This document shows, one piece after another, positions 24,571-33,594 of a stretch of DNA of 37,801 nt. Within the stretch, counting starts at the first letter, position 1. Each line of letters begins with the position of its first letter. The notes under the pieces are model-generated. The model ran no database searches and was not told where the DNA came from. It worked only from the letters and a program-made list of their open reading frames with translations. The stretch is from contig NZ_AXAI01000040.1 of assembly GCF_000472425.1 (NCBI RefSeq), forward strand, positions 117-37,917. Direction: 5' to 3'. Source of the DNA: Bradyrhizobium sp. Tv2a-2 (GTDB lineage: Bacteria > Pseudomonadota > Alphaproteobacteria > Rhizobiales > Xanthobacteraceae). A program made the position numbers and the translations under genes.

Positions 24571-25769
24571 TCGGCACGGCACTCCTGGAGGACCGCGCCG
24601 GCGGCCCGGACTTGCTCGGCGCGGATGTACCGTTCATTCCTCTTTCAGATCCTGACATCACCTCCGCCGAGCTTGCTGCCGTGGAAACGCTATTGTGCTC
24701 GACCAGTATCTCCAATGGGCCGATCGCTGAAGCTTTTGAAAAGGCGTTTGCCGGCTATATCGGCCGCAAATACGCAGTCGCAGTTCCAAGCGGCACGATC
24801 GGGCTTCTGCTTGCACTGAGGGCGCTTGGCATCGGACCGGGACAGGAGGTGATAGCTTCGCCCTATTCGTTTCGCGAGACCGTGCATGCCATCAGCCTCG
24901 CCGGCGCGCGGCCAGTCTTTGCCGAGATCGACTATTGGTCCGGAGCCGTGGCTACTGCGAAGCTCGAAGCGCGGATCACGCCAAACACGCGCGCCATTGT
25001 TGCCGGTAACCCCAATGGCCATCCGGCATCCTGGTTGGAGCTACGCGCGATCGCACGGCGTCATGAGCTGGCGCTGCTGGAAGATTCTACTGAAGCAATA
25101 GGATCGAAATACAAGGACATTCTGGTCGGCAACTTCGGCGATCTCGCTGTGTTCGATTTCGCGCAACCATCAGCTCTGACGTGCGGCGAGGGCGGGATGG
25201 TGGTAACCGACAACATCGATATGGCCGTCGCCTTACGCCGTCATCGCGCGCATCGGCTGAATGAGCGTTCTTCCGTCGTCGTCAGCAGCGCTGCACCTTA
25301 TCAGGGCGCGATGAGCGATCTCTCGGCCGCCTTGGGACTTGCGCAGTTGAAGCGTATCGACGCAATCCTTGAGCGGCGCCGGCTGATCCAACAGCTCTAT
25401 CATGCGCATATGCAGTCATTCGAGGGCATCAAGCCACCCTATGTCGGCCCTGACGTGACCGAGGCAAACTGGTTGCTCTATCTCGTCCATCTCGGGACGC
25501 GCTTCACGCGATCGAGTCGAGACGCCATTATCGATGACCTCCGGGTTGAACGGGTCGAAGCCGCCGCCTATTGCACCCCGCTGCATCTGCAGCGGCACTA
25601 CTTCGACCTCGGCTATCGGCATGGCGATTTCCTGGTGGCCGAAAAGATCGCCGATCGCGCCGTTGCGCTGCCGTTTCACACCCATCTGACGGACAATCAG
25701 ATTGAGTTCATCGTGCAGACGATGAAGGATGCATCGATCAATGTCGGTGCGGGAGCTGCGATTTACTAG
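24567..25769 (+). CDS. DegT/DnrJ/EryC1-family PLP-fold protein without the PLP lysine
   Basis: The start is GTG at 24567, overlapping the previous stop (GTGA); AAGGA lies about 10 bases upstream. The 400-residue protein is a full-length fold-type I aminotransferase of the DegT/DnrJ/EryC1/StrS family, with VPSGTIGLLLALRALG, LLEDSTEAIGSKYK (PLP-ring Asp173) and the GEGGMVVTDN signature. In the family the block before GEGG carries the Schiff-base lysine (SKN-like); here it reads FDFAQPSALTC, with Ser202 in the lysine position. It may therefore be catalytically altered or non-aminotransferase. It is the last gene of the nifB operon as far as seen. Confidence 0.85.
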   Translation: MIGTALLEDRAGGPDLLGADVPFIPLSDPDITSAELAAVETLLCSTSISNGPIAEAFEKAFAGYIGRKYAVAVPSGTIGLLLALRALGIGPGQEVIASPYSFRETVHAISLAGARPVFAEIDYWSGAVATAKLEARITPNTRAIVAGNPNGHPASWLELRAIARRHELALLEDSTEAIGSKYKDILVGNFGDLAVFDFAQPSALTCGEGGMVVTDNIDMAVALRRHRAHRLNERSSVVVSSAAPYQGAMSDLSAALGLAQLKRIDAILERRRLIQQLYHAHMQSFEGIKPPYVGPDVTEANWLLYLVHLGTRFTRSSRDAIIDDLRVERVEAAAYCTPLHLQRHYFDLGYRHGDFLVAEKIADRAVALPFHTHLTDNQIEFIVQTMKDASINVGAGAAIY

Positions 25770-26320
25770 AGCCGGGCGATGGAAGTACCGAGAAAAGGGG
25801 ATTGAATGTCGACGTTTGTGGTCTCGCCTTATGGCTAGATGATCGCGGTCATTGAAGTTGCCTCACTCTTGGCGGCGCTGCTCCCAGCGGAGATCGCCGT
25901 TGCAGACAAATGCAAGGGCGGGCGAAGTAACGCTCCTGCCACATCTTCGTGCAGCAAAGCGGGAAGGCAGCGTCGAGTGTCGCGCTCCAACGGAATGAGA
26001 AGCCGCATACGATGCCGGCCTCTCTCCGCGCGGCCGACCGCCGGTAAGGTGCTCGGGGCCGGAAAGATAATCGTTGTCCTCTTGGACTAGATTCGGGTTA
26101 TTCCATCTTGGCCTTGAAGAGTCGGAAGGAACCTGGATACGTGACAAAGATCATTGTGTCTCAAGCGGGACGCTGCCCGAGTCAGGCGAGCGCAAACGGA
26201 GCTCATGGATCAACCAATGGTCATGATTGAGAGAATGATAACTTTGACCAAACAAGAACGGTATATTGAATGACAACTGCTTCCGGCTATTCGTTGAGAG
26301 CTGGCGGCCCGAAGAAGCGG
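25770..26320. other. Spacer at the end of the nif block, no recognised feature
   Basis: Only short frames occur, without domains. No NifA site, -24/-12 promoter, tRNA or clear terminator was found. It marks the change from nif genes to accessory DNA. Confidence 0.45.
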
Positions 26321-27106
26321 TTATGCTGAGCCGTTCTCAGTTTCTGGAATTGTTTGCTTCAGTCGAGGCGGTCGAGTCTTCCGGATCGATTTCAATGCTG
26401 CCTCAATCGAGGGCTCGTCACACAGCTGGCGATATATTTGATCGTGCGCCGCTATCCGCTGAAGGTACAAGACCAGCATGCTAGCGCATTTGGCTACCGA
26501 CTTTAGCTCTTCGATAATCTGGACAAGGTCGTTCTCTCGGTACACTGAAATCCGATCGATGTCGGGTGAAGGCGTGAATATACTCGTCCCGGCGCTCGAG
26601 AAGAGCGCTTTTTGAACCCTCACAGCCACCTCAGTTTGGGCCTCTGGTTCTATCAGAAGCAACGCCTCGGGGAGTTCTTCCGTATAACCCCAGACGTGAT
26701 GGGCAATAGCGTTACGCTTTTTTGCTGCCGCGCGGGCGATTTTGATGACCGCCTCAAAGGCTTCTAGATCGGGATCAAATAGCTTTGTCCAACCCGCCGC
26801 TTCGATCATATCCATCTGAGCGGTGGCACTTGTGACGGCATGGAGCATCGCCATAACTGGCGCAGCTTCCGTTCCCAGCATGTGGCTCAAGATTGCTCCA
26901 ATTCCGATCTCAAGGGATGCCCACCTTGCAATGATCTCAGCGACCAATAGTCCCAACTTGGGGCGCAACGCTATTGCCCGAGGAGTCACTATGACGGGAG
27001 CTTTCGGGCGAACGCGAGCTAGTGGTTGAGGCGACATGTCGATATCCGCTTCTAAGTCAGAGATAGAATTGCACACCGACGCATGAGAGCGCTCTGAATG
27101 TGCCAT
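26321..27106 (-). CDS. Hypothetical protein with HEPN-like Rx4H motif
   Basis: This is a minus-strand ORF. I use the ATG at the complement of 27104-27106 (261 aa); an ATG at 27037 (MSPQPLARVRP) is equally possible, and the open frame reaches 27163. It is mostly helical. The only motif I can point to is KKRNAIAHHVWGY, an RN-x3-H arrangement (Arg131 to His136 in this numbering) resembling the active site of HEPN RNases of toxin and abortive-infection systems. The surrounding helices (AEIIARWASLEIGIGAILSHML, FEAVIKIARAAA) fit such a bundle. The family is not identified. It is the first of several defence-like genes here. Confidence 0.62.
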   Translation of the reverse strand: MAHSERSHASVCNSISDLEADIDMSPQPLARVRPKAPVIVTPRAIALRPKLGLLVAEIIARWASLEIGIGAILSHMLGTEAAPVMAMLHAVTSATAQMDMIEAAGWTKLFDPDLEAFEAVIKIARAAAKKRNAIAHHVWGYTEELPEALLLIEPEAQTEVAVRVQKALFSSAGTSIFTPSPDIDRISVYRENDLVQIIEELKSVAKCASMLVLYLQRIAAHDQIYRQLCDEPSIEAALKSIRKTRPPRLKQTIPETENGSA

Positions 27107-27308
27107 TGATACGGTCGCGAAGGGGCCTCCGCAGCACCGAGACGCAAGAAAGGCTAAGGCCAAGAAGCGTCCGACTGAGAAAAGAAGGGTTCGGGCTTAC
27201 AAGCGACAGCGCTGGTTCTTTCTCAATCCATGGAAGCAGACGAAGTCGGCTTCCGGCTTCTGCCCAAGTCGTCCCTCCTGAAACACTACCGGATATTTGG
27301 ATTCGATA

Positions 27309-27650
27309 TCACCGTCCTGGTAACCAAGCGCGCAGTAGCGGGATAACAAGGCGAAGCTCGACGTTTCCTTTGCCTCTCAAATCCGCGCCGGATATATCGC
27401 TCCAGAACTCAAGCATGAAGGAGGAGCGGCCACAAAAGCGTTTGTCGTGCAAGTAGAGATTGGCAGGACCATTTGCTCCGCTGACCTCCACTTCAACCAG
27501 ACCCGCCAGCTCGCATTCTCCGGATGGACGACTAATGTTTGATAGTGGTGCCGGGAAGTGGGGTTCGCGTGGGGACAAAATGGTGATCAGTTCCTCCACA
27601 TTGGTTGCGTCCGAAACGTACGAACACCGTGCTCGTGCCAAGGCAAACAA
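27309..27650 (-). CDS. Uncertain hypothetical protein, up to 113 aa
   Basis: The minus frame is open from a TTG at 27650 to 27309. The middle and end look protein-like (ELAGLVEVEVSGANGPANLY, FMLEFWSDISGADLRG), with alternating hydrophobic residues suggesting beta structure, but there is no ATG or ribosome-binding site. It may be the 3' part of a broken gene. No family is recognised. It lies between the HEPN-like gene and the truncated ATPase pair. Confidence 0.35.
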   Translation of the reverse strand: MFALARARCSYVSDATNVEELITILSPREPHFPAPLSNISRPSGECELAGLVEVEVSGANGPANLYLHDKRFCGRSSFMLEFWSDISGADLRGKGNVELRLVIPLLRAWLPGR

Positions 27651-27768
27651 CGCGGTAGAAGACGCGCCGAAATCGTTCCAATGTTACTGAGCAACAGCCC
27701 CAAGGCAGGGGGCCTCGCAACGTGGGATCGATGAAGCATGCGAAGGCTTAGCACGCTAGGGGATATCA

Positions 27769-28011
27769 GTGGCGAAGGATGCAGTTGCGTTCGAGATCGA
27801 CGACGTGAAAACCGTCGATCAAAATATTTCTGCGTTTACGACTGCGCTCAAGACAATCGATTGTCCCTTGGCCGACCTTATATCCGCATCTCTTGCAAAG
27901 CTCAGTCTGGAAGTTTCCGTCGATCACGACGAGCTACTCGACGACTTGTATGCAGCCGCGGCGGCCACCAAACCCGAGCAACCCTCCAGCGAGGAAAGCC
28001 CGGCGCAATGA
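27769..28011 (+). CDS. Small acidic protein upstream of a truncated AAA ATPase, 80 aa
   Basis: The frame encodes 80 residues, acidic overall, with helices DDVKTVDQNISAFTTALKTI and HDELLDDLYAAAAATKP and a tail rich in Glu, Ser and Pro. Its stop overlaps the ATG of the next ORF (ATGA at 28008-28011), so the two formed a translational pair. I do not recognise it. By context it is the small partner of the AAA/RecF-like ATPase that follows, possibly a two-gene defence unit; that is inference. Confidence 0.6.
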   Translation: MAKDAVAFEIDDVKTVDQNISAFTTALKTIDCPLADLISASLAKLSLEVSVDHDELLDDLYAAAAATKPEQPSSEESPAQ

Positions 28012-28160
28012 GCGGCTGGTATCTTCAGAAGGTTTCAATCGAGGGGTTTCGCAGCATTAACAATGAGGGTGCGCCCCTTGTTGCCAACGTTACGGTAATG
28101 CCTCAGTTTGAAATTTCTTTAAGAAGTCGGGCGACGTTGAAGCACTGCGGCGGGATTTGA
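28008..28160 (+). pseudogene. Truncated AAA/RecF-like ATPase, N-terminal fragment
   Basis: The frame begins MSGWYLQKVSIEGFRSINNE and then GAPLV. This is the first beta-strand and loop of RecF/OLD/SMC-type AAA ATPases, which normally run on within about 20 residues to a Walker A GxNGxGKS. Here the resemblance stops near 28085 and the frame ends at 28160 without a P-loop. The 3' part lies inside the Abi_2-type gene on the other strand, so the ATPase was cut when that segment arrived. Confidence 0.6.
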
Positions 28161-28788
28161 AAGCTCGGACATGAACCAAAGAGTTTCTGGGCACATCCAC
28201 TGCAACAGTGTACGAATGTTACGGTATTCGTCAGTCGGCCCTTTGTCGAAAATTGCGTAGTGGTGCATGACTGAATTCCTAAATTTTCGAAGCCGCTCTA
28301 ACCTCTTGTAAACCTCATCACGACTAAAACCCGTTGGTAGGTGCGGGAACGCGCCGTTGATTCCATCAGGCCAGAGAAGAAATTCCAAACTGCGCCCCAA
28401 GAGGTTCTGCCAAAAGCCAAAAGACATTCCAGCAACTACGTGATCCGGGGTGAAAGACCTGCCGCGCTTTTGTCGTTCATCAGCCGCAGTCTTGGCAATC
28501 TCAGTTTTGTGCCGATCGGGGATGACGTTGGTGAACTTTGATCGATCAAACCAGTTATCCCCGTAGAGTTTTGTCAACTGACGGTGGATCGCGTTTCGAA
28601 GTGCAACTTCTGTGAACTGGATGGGAATGTAGAATTCCTCACACAGTCTTGCGTTCCATACGTATTATCCTAAGGGCATGATTCTTATTGCCTTTTCCGG
28701 CAGAAAGATGCCGCGTTAGGCGCGCCGGCGACATAGTTGCTTCGATGGCTGCCAAAACGTTAGGCATAGGCGAGAAGGGGTATTGCAT
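28119..28788 (-). pseudogene. Abi_2-like (AbiD/AbiF-type HEPN) abortive infection gene, one frameshift
   Basis: Joining two minus frames gives one protein of about 223 residues. 28788 to about 28668 encodes MPNVLAAIEATMSPARLTRH and up to NKNHALRI; the next frame continues YVWNARLCEEFYIPIQFTEV, ALRNAIHRQL, and ends with RLRKFRNSVMHHYAIFD. The RNSVMHH block is the HEPN RNase motif (R-x4-H) of the Abi_2 family. A single extra A in the run at 28664-28668 causes the shift; the downstream ORF 28119-28577 lacks the first half of the bundle. The gene is probably inactive, unless slippage in that run restores it. A strong hairpin lies just upstream. Confidence 0.78.
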
Positions 28789-28864
28789 CGAGACTCGCGT
28801 GTGGTAAATTCTCGGCACGTGCCGCGGGGCGGATCACTGCGCAAGCGCATATCTCCTGTGGACA

Positions 28865-28903
28865 AAAGTGGGCCGGACCTTCGGGTGCCGGCCCTACTTT
28901 TTT
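28865..28903 (+). terminator. Strong bidirectional hairpin terminator upstream of the Abi_2 gene
   Basis: AAAGT-GGGCCGG-ACC closes a TTCG tetraloop with GGT-G-CCGGCCC-T-ACTTT, giving a stem of about 15 bp with two small bulges, an A-run before and a TTTTTT run after. It can stop transcription in both directions. It lies 77 bp upstream of the Abi_2-like start and 30 bp from the IS1-family transposase. It may be the 3' end of a small RNA; that is inference. Confidence 0.75.
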
Positions 28904-28934
28904 GCCCTGCAACTATTAGTCCTGTCAAAATATT

Positions 28935-29610
28935 TCATGCTGCTACTGGTTGCCGTTTCTTATATGGGCCGCGCTTCTTTGGCGAGCCTTCACGCTGGTC
29001 GATCAAGGTAACAATATCGGCCATATCCATGGGCGAGGAAACGAGTCCCGCCGCCATCGCTGGCGTCATGCGCAGCGTCTTGTGCTGCTTAATGAAGTTG
29101 TACCAAACAAAGTAGAGCGAGAGCGCGTGATAGTGGTTCTCGACCTTCTTTGAAAAGGCGTTGGTCAGGCGCGTGAAACGGCGCATGGACATGCGCATGG
29201 TCAAATTCTGGCGCTCAACGAATGACGTTGAGACGTGCTTGATGTCCGGTGAACCGAGAACCAGGTCCTTATCTATGCCGATCAGCTTGGCCGGGCTATA
29301 GCGCTTCTCAGGCTGCGGATCGCTGCCGTACAGCTTTTGCAGAATGCCATAGTCAACACCGTCTGGGCCGAAGGCTTCACTAACGGCGGTTAGATAAGCG
29401 CGGTGGCCATCCGTAGTGAGCTGCACTCGATTGGCGAGGCGCGGCTTAAGATCGGCCATGAAATCACTAGCCGCTGCGGTGTCGCGGTCGCCCACAAGCC
29501 AAGTCAGGATCAGTTTGGTATCGGCATCAATTGCGGTCCAAGTCCAAACGTCACCCGAGCCAATCGGCGCAGCCTTGGCGTTCGCGACGTTCTTTTGCTT
29601 GGCATATGCC
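28935..29610 (-). pseudogene. IS1-family transposase, 5'-truncated
   Basis: On the minus strand the protein runs AKQKNVANAKAAPIGSGDVW, then WTAIDADTKLILTWLVGDRD, to the end GPYKKRQPVAA. This is the DDE catalytic part of an IS1-type transposase: TAIDAD holds the first Asp, LTTDGHRAY the second, and SFVERQNLTMRM the Glu region. The N-terminal zinc-ribbon and HTH part is absent; homology ends near 29610, exactly where the JetA remnant begins on the other strand. So an IS copy inserted into jetA and then lost its own left part, or both were lost in one deletion. Confidence 0.85.
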
Positions 29611-30540
29611 CGGCTCCTGATGCGCCTCTACGAGAGGGTCTATTCGGCCCGGATCCTGGAAACGCCGCTCAGGGAAGAGGTCGTCAAACAGATCGAGATC
29701 GGGCTTTCGGACTTCGGCATCGGATCGATGGGCGATCTCACCGAAGGCGATCCGGAGGAGGACCAGACGACGAGCCGGGCCCACTATTTGACCTACTACC
29801 GGCTGCGCGACACCGGGTGGCTCACAGAAGAAACCGAGAAGTGGCGCACCTACGTCGACATGAACCCGGACGCGTTCATGGTGCTGGGCGCGATCACCGA
29901 CTTCGGCAACAGTCGCGTGCGCGTCGCCGGCGCCGTGGTGGACGTCAAGAACAACCTGGAGGCTGCGTTCCGGGAGCCGGAGACCATGGCCCAAGGTCTC
30001 GCCAACGCGCACGACACGGCTGCGCGGTTCGCCCGCAGCATGCGCCGCATCCTGGTCGGCATGCGCGAGATCGAGGACCGCATCCTGGGCAATCCGAACG
30101 CGGCGGCCATTCTTCGCACGTTCTTCCAGGACTTCGTCGACGGACTGCTGATCGCCGACTACAAGCAGCTCAAGACGTCCAACAATCCCTACCGTCACCG
30201 CCGCACGATCGCCTCTCTGGCGGGCGACATGCTCGCGGACGCCGGCCTCGTCGGCAAGATCTCGCGCGCCTACGTCGAGCAGCGTGTCATGGCCGCGGGC
30301 GCAACGATCGGCACGGCCGAGGAGCGCGTCATCGCCGAGCTCGGAAAGATAAAGAGCGTCTTCGAGGACGTCGGCCCCTTCATGGACAAGATCGAGGATT
30401 TCCGAGACCGCCTCGAACGCCGCATCCGTACCACTGTCCACTACATGGACGTCATGGGCGAAGGCTCCGCGGAGCGGATCGTTCGGTTGATTGAGCAACT
30501 CTCGAAGCTCGGCGGCGACGAGGTGGAGATCCGTCTGAGG
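29611..30540 (+). pseudogene. jetA: Wadjet JetA remnant (DUF5716), N-terminus lost
   Basis: From LLMRLYERVYSARILETPLR onward the frame matches the middle and end of JetA, the kleisin-like subunit of the Wadjet SMC complex that cleaves small circular DNA: YYRLRDTGWLTEETEK, VLGAITDFGNSRVRVAGAVV, FFQDFVDGLLIADYKQLKTS and the helical end AERIVRLIEQLSKLGG. About 30 N-terminal residues are replaced by the IS1 fragment, and no ribosome-binding site remains. The same open frame runs directly into the JetC N-terminus, so jetB (DUF4194) has been deleted and the two genes are fused in frame. Confidence 0.82.
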
Positions 30541-30555
30541 TCGCCGGATGTCGGT

Positions 30556-33211
30556 CTCCGTCGCATCATCCTGGCCGATTGGTACCTGTTCCGTGTGCAG
30601 CAGGTCGATATGCGCGGCATGACCGCCATCATCGGTCCGAACGGCGCCGGGAAAGTGGAAGCCGTCGCCGCGTCGACCCGGCACTCGACGCTCGAGACGG
30701 AGCTCAAGGCCGTCGAGTTGTCGATCAATACCAGTGACGGCGAACAACTCGCCCAGATGTATGAGTCGGACAAGAACTTCACCGTGGGCCAGCGCGCCAA
30801 TGCCATGGCCCCGGTCAAGGAGATCGATGGGCTGATCGCTTCGATCAAAAAGGCCGTCGACCGCAATCTGCTTGTGCGCCGGGATGATCTGCTGCATGCG
30901 CTACTCAGTGCGGTCGTCGTCGCCCGGGGAAGGGCGCCGCTTTCCGAATGGGACAAGACGCTCCCGGAGGACTGGAAGGACAGCGCATCCCATCTCGATG
31001 CGGCTCTTGTCGCCGTCGACCAGGAGCGACTTGCGACGGTCCGCAAGACCTTCTCGGATGTCCATTTCAACGCCCGCGTCGCGACCAAGGATCTTCAGGA
31101 TCGTATCGATCAGACCGACAGCAACCCGAAGCGTATGGACCAGGGGCTGAGCCCGATCGAGCGCGGGACCCGCGATCTGATAGATCAGCTTCGCTCGCAC
31201 GGCATCGAAGCCGAGCCGCTGTGCGATCTTGTCGAAATCCGCGACGACAAATGGCGGATGGCGGCCGAGGCCTTCCTGGGTCGCTCCCGTGAGGCGCTTA
31301 TCGTCGAGCCCGGTCGGGCAGTCCGCGCGCTGGAAATCTACCGTGAGGGCGGGGAGTATTCGTTCCAGCATGCCGAGGTCATCAACACGACCAAGACAGA
31401 CGGCACGCGCCCTGCTGAGAAGGGTTCGCTGGCGCAGATCATCAGCACGGAAAACCGGCATGCCCGGGCTTTCCTCAATTATCGGCTTGGCCGGCTGATG
31501 ATGGTGGAAACCATGGACAGGATGGTCGCCGCCGAGAACGCCATTACCCCAGACCGCATGGTGCAGGGCGGCAGGACGGTCCGGCGGCTTCCCAAGCCGG
31601 AGTACCTGAAGCTCGGGCGCGCCACGCAGGCTCAGATGCGCCAGCAACTTGAGAACGAGCGGAAAGACCTCGCGCTCCGGCTCGCCGAGCAGGCCCGTGA
31701 GGTCGTGCGGCTGGAAGAGGACGCCAGTCTCTTCGGTGACATGTTTGCGCAATTCCAGAAGGTGCAAGCTGCGGGACTAAGCTGCCTGGCGTGCGGCGCC
31801 GCGCTGGTCGAGTTCGATCGCAAGGTCTCGGACGTCGAGAAGAACATCGAGGATGCTAGGCGCAATCGCGATCCCAAGCTCATTTCGGAGCGGGACTGTT
31901 TGCGATCTGAGGTCGGCGTGGCTGGCCGGCTCAAAAATACAACACAAGAGACCTTCAAAGCGGCGCAAACCGCACGCGACCGTGCCGAGGGTGCATACGA
32001 AATCTACGTGCGAGAGAACCGTGACGTCTTGTCATCGGGTCGGCGCGGCCGTGCACACCAAGTGCGCGAAGGTTTTCCGCAGTCGACGGCCATGCGGGAC
32101 TACCGAGTCCAGGTCGGTGCCATCGCCACCGAATCCATTCAGAACCTCATCTCTGGTTTCGTCGCGGATCGGGATCGTCGTTCGACCGAGCGGCGCTCCA
32201 GCCTCATGCGCGAAATGACCGGCGCGATGAACAAGCATGGTCAGGAATTCCATGTCGGGCCGCCCTTTACCGCCGAAGAAGCGACGCCGGCGGCCGTCGA
32301 GCAGTGGGCCGCGGCTGAAAAGCAGCGCCTCGATACGCACGAGCTGGTCCAGTACGAGGAGCAGTGCCGCAACGCCGCGACCGAGATGACCTCGGCATTC
32401 CGCGACGATCTCCTGCATCGCCTCGACGACGCCTTCACCGGCATCAAGGCCACCCTGAACGAGCTCAACCGGCACCTGAAGGATCGTCAGTTCCACGGGC
32501 GGGACTACTACTCGTTCAAGGCGCTGGAGGCCCCGACCCATGTCGACATGATCGAGCTCGTAGAGGAATCCAGGAAGCCGGAGTTTAATCTGCCGCTCTT
32601 CGAGGGTCCCAGCGGGGACGCGACCTCTCCCATGATGCGAGCGGTCCGCCAGATCGAGGAGATCCTGTCGAATCCGGAGGCGCGGACCGAGGATATCGAG
32701 GACCCGCGCAAGTATTTCAATTTCGAGCTCTACATCCAGGATGCCGAGGGCAAGATCCGATCGTCGTTGACGAGCGGCGCTGGCACGGGGTCCCGGTGGT
32801 GAAGGGCAACTGCCGTTCTACATCGCCATCGGCGCCTCGCTGGCCGCGACGTACCAGAACCGTCGCACCGGCGATAGCGGACTGTCGCTCGCGATTTTCG
32901 ACGAAGCCTTCAACCGGCTGGACACCAAGGGCATCGGTCAGTGCTCGGAATTCATGCGCGATCTGGGGCTCCAGGTCATGCTGGCCACCCCGGACGAAAA
33001 ACGGCACGTGTTCATGGAAGTGGTCGACACCGTCGTCAACGTGAACCGCCTGGGCAACCAGGTGATGATCGACACCGAGTTCCTGACGGAGAAGGCTCGC
33101 GACGCGATCGTTGCGATCGATCCCTACCGCAAGGGCTTCGACGTGTTCAAATCCGAGTTGATTGCCGCCGAGAAGGCTGAGGTTGTCCCGCAAGACCAGG
33201 CTGCGGAATGA
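30556..33211 (+). pseudogene. jetC: Wadjet JetC (SMC-like ATPase), internally deleted and frameshifted
   Basis: The N-terminus RRIILADWYLFRVQQVDMRG leads into Walker A (IIGPNGAGK, 30634-30654), but the following bases read VEAVAAS instead of a GKSSLLDA-type helix, so an internal stretch was deleted. The coiled coils and hinge-like region follow (SHGIEAEPLCDLVEIRDDKW; ACGAALVEFDRKVSDVE). The ABC signature is broken: one extra C in CCC at 32792-32794 ends the first frame at 32802, and the correct frame resumes as GGEGQLPFYIAIGASLA. Walker B (LSLAIFDEAFNRLD) and the C-terminus run to 33211. JetC powers DNA-loop extrusion in Wadjet; this copy cannot work. Confidence 0.85.
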
Positions 33212-33585
33212 CCGACGTTCGTACAGCGGATGTCGGCGTCGAATTCCTCGAACGCCTGCTGGAGAGGAGCGAACGCAATCCCGATCGTTCCCGGCCGGCT
33301 TCCGCGGCTCCGGAATACGACAGGCTCTCGACCGCGCAGCAAGTCAGCCGCTTCCACGACCAGATGGCGGCAGCGGAGAGGTTCGGCGCCGTCGAGGTGA
33401 AACGGGGCAAGAGCGACCGGAGCCACCTGATCGAGCGGGTCCGTGTTCGCGACCCTGAGCTGCTCGCCAGGCATCTCGGTCGCCCGACTGCCCCGGCGAC
33501 CGCGCAGCGCGTCAGGGACGAACTGCTTTCGGTTGCGGCGACCGGCGAGCCGTGGGTCGCCGGTCTGTTGGACGAGATGACGGCT
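33208..33585 (+). pseudogene. jetD: Wadjet JetD, N-terminal fragment
   Basis: The ATG at 33208 overlaps the jetC stop, as in intact Wadjet operons. The encoded 125 residues match the N-terminal arm of JetD (DUF3322/DUF2220 family): GVEFLERLLERSERNPDRSR, ERFGAVEVKRGKSDRSHLIE and EPWVAGLLDEMTA. The toprim nuclease domain at the C-terminus, which cuts plasmid DNA, is missing because the IS630-family element begins right after 33585. Confidence 0.82.
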
Positions 33586-33594
33586 AGTACCTCA

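Noticed and set aside
29551..30897. Long minus-strand ORF of 448 codons
   Set aside because: It is a GC-rich antisense shadow of the JetA/JetC remnant, rich in His, Arg and Val, with no domain.
29416..32802. A single 1128-residue protein
   Set aside because: The first 65 codons are antisense of the IS1-family transposase; the remainder is a chimera of JetA and JetC remnants joined by deletion and ended by a frameshift.
33147..33594. Extension of the IS630 transposase to 515 residues
   Set aside because: The tail is read in the wrong frame after the ten-base deletion and then runs antisense through jetD and jetC.
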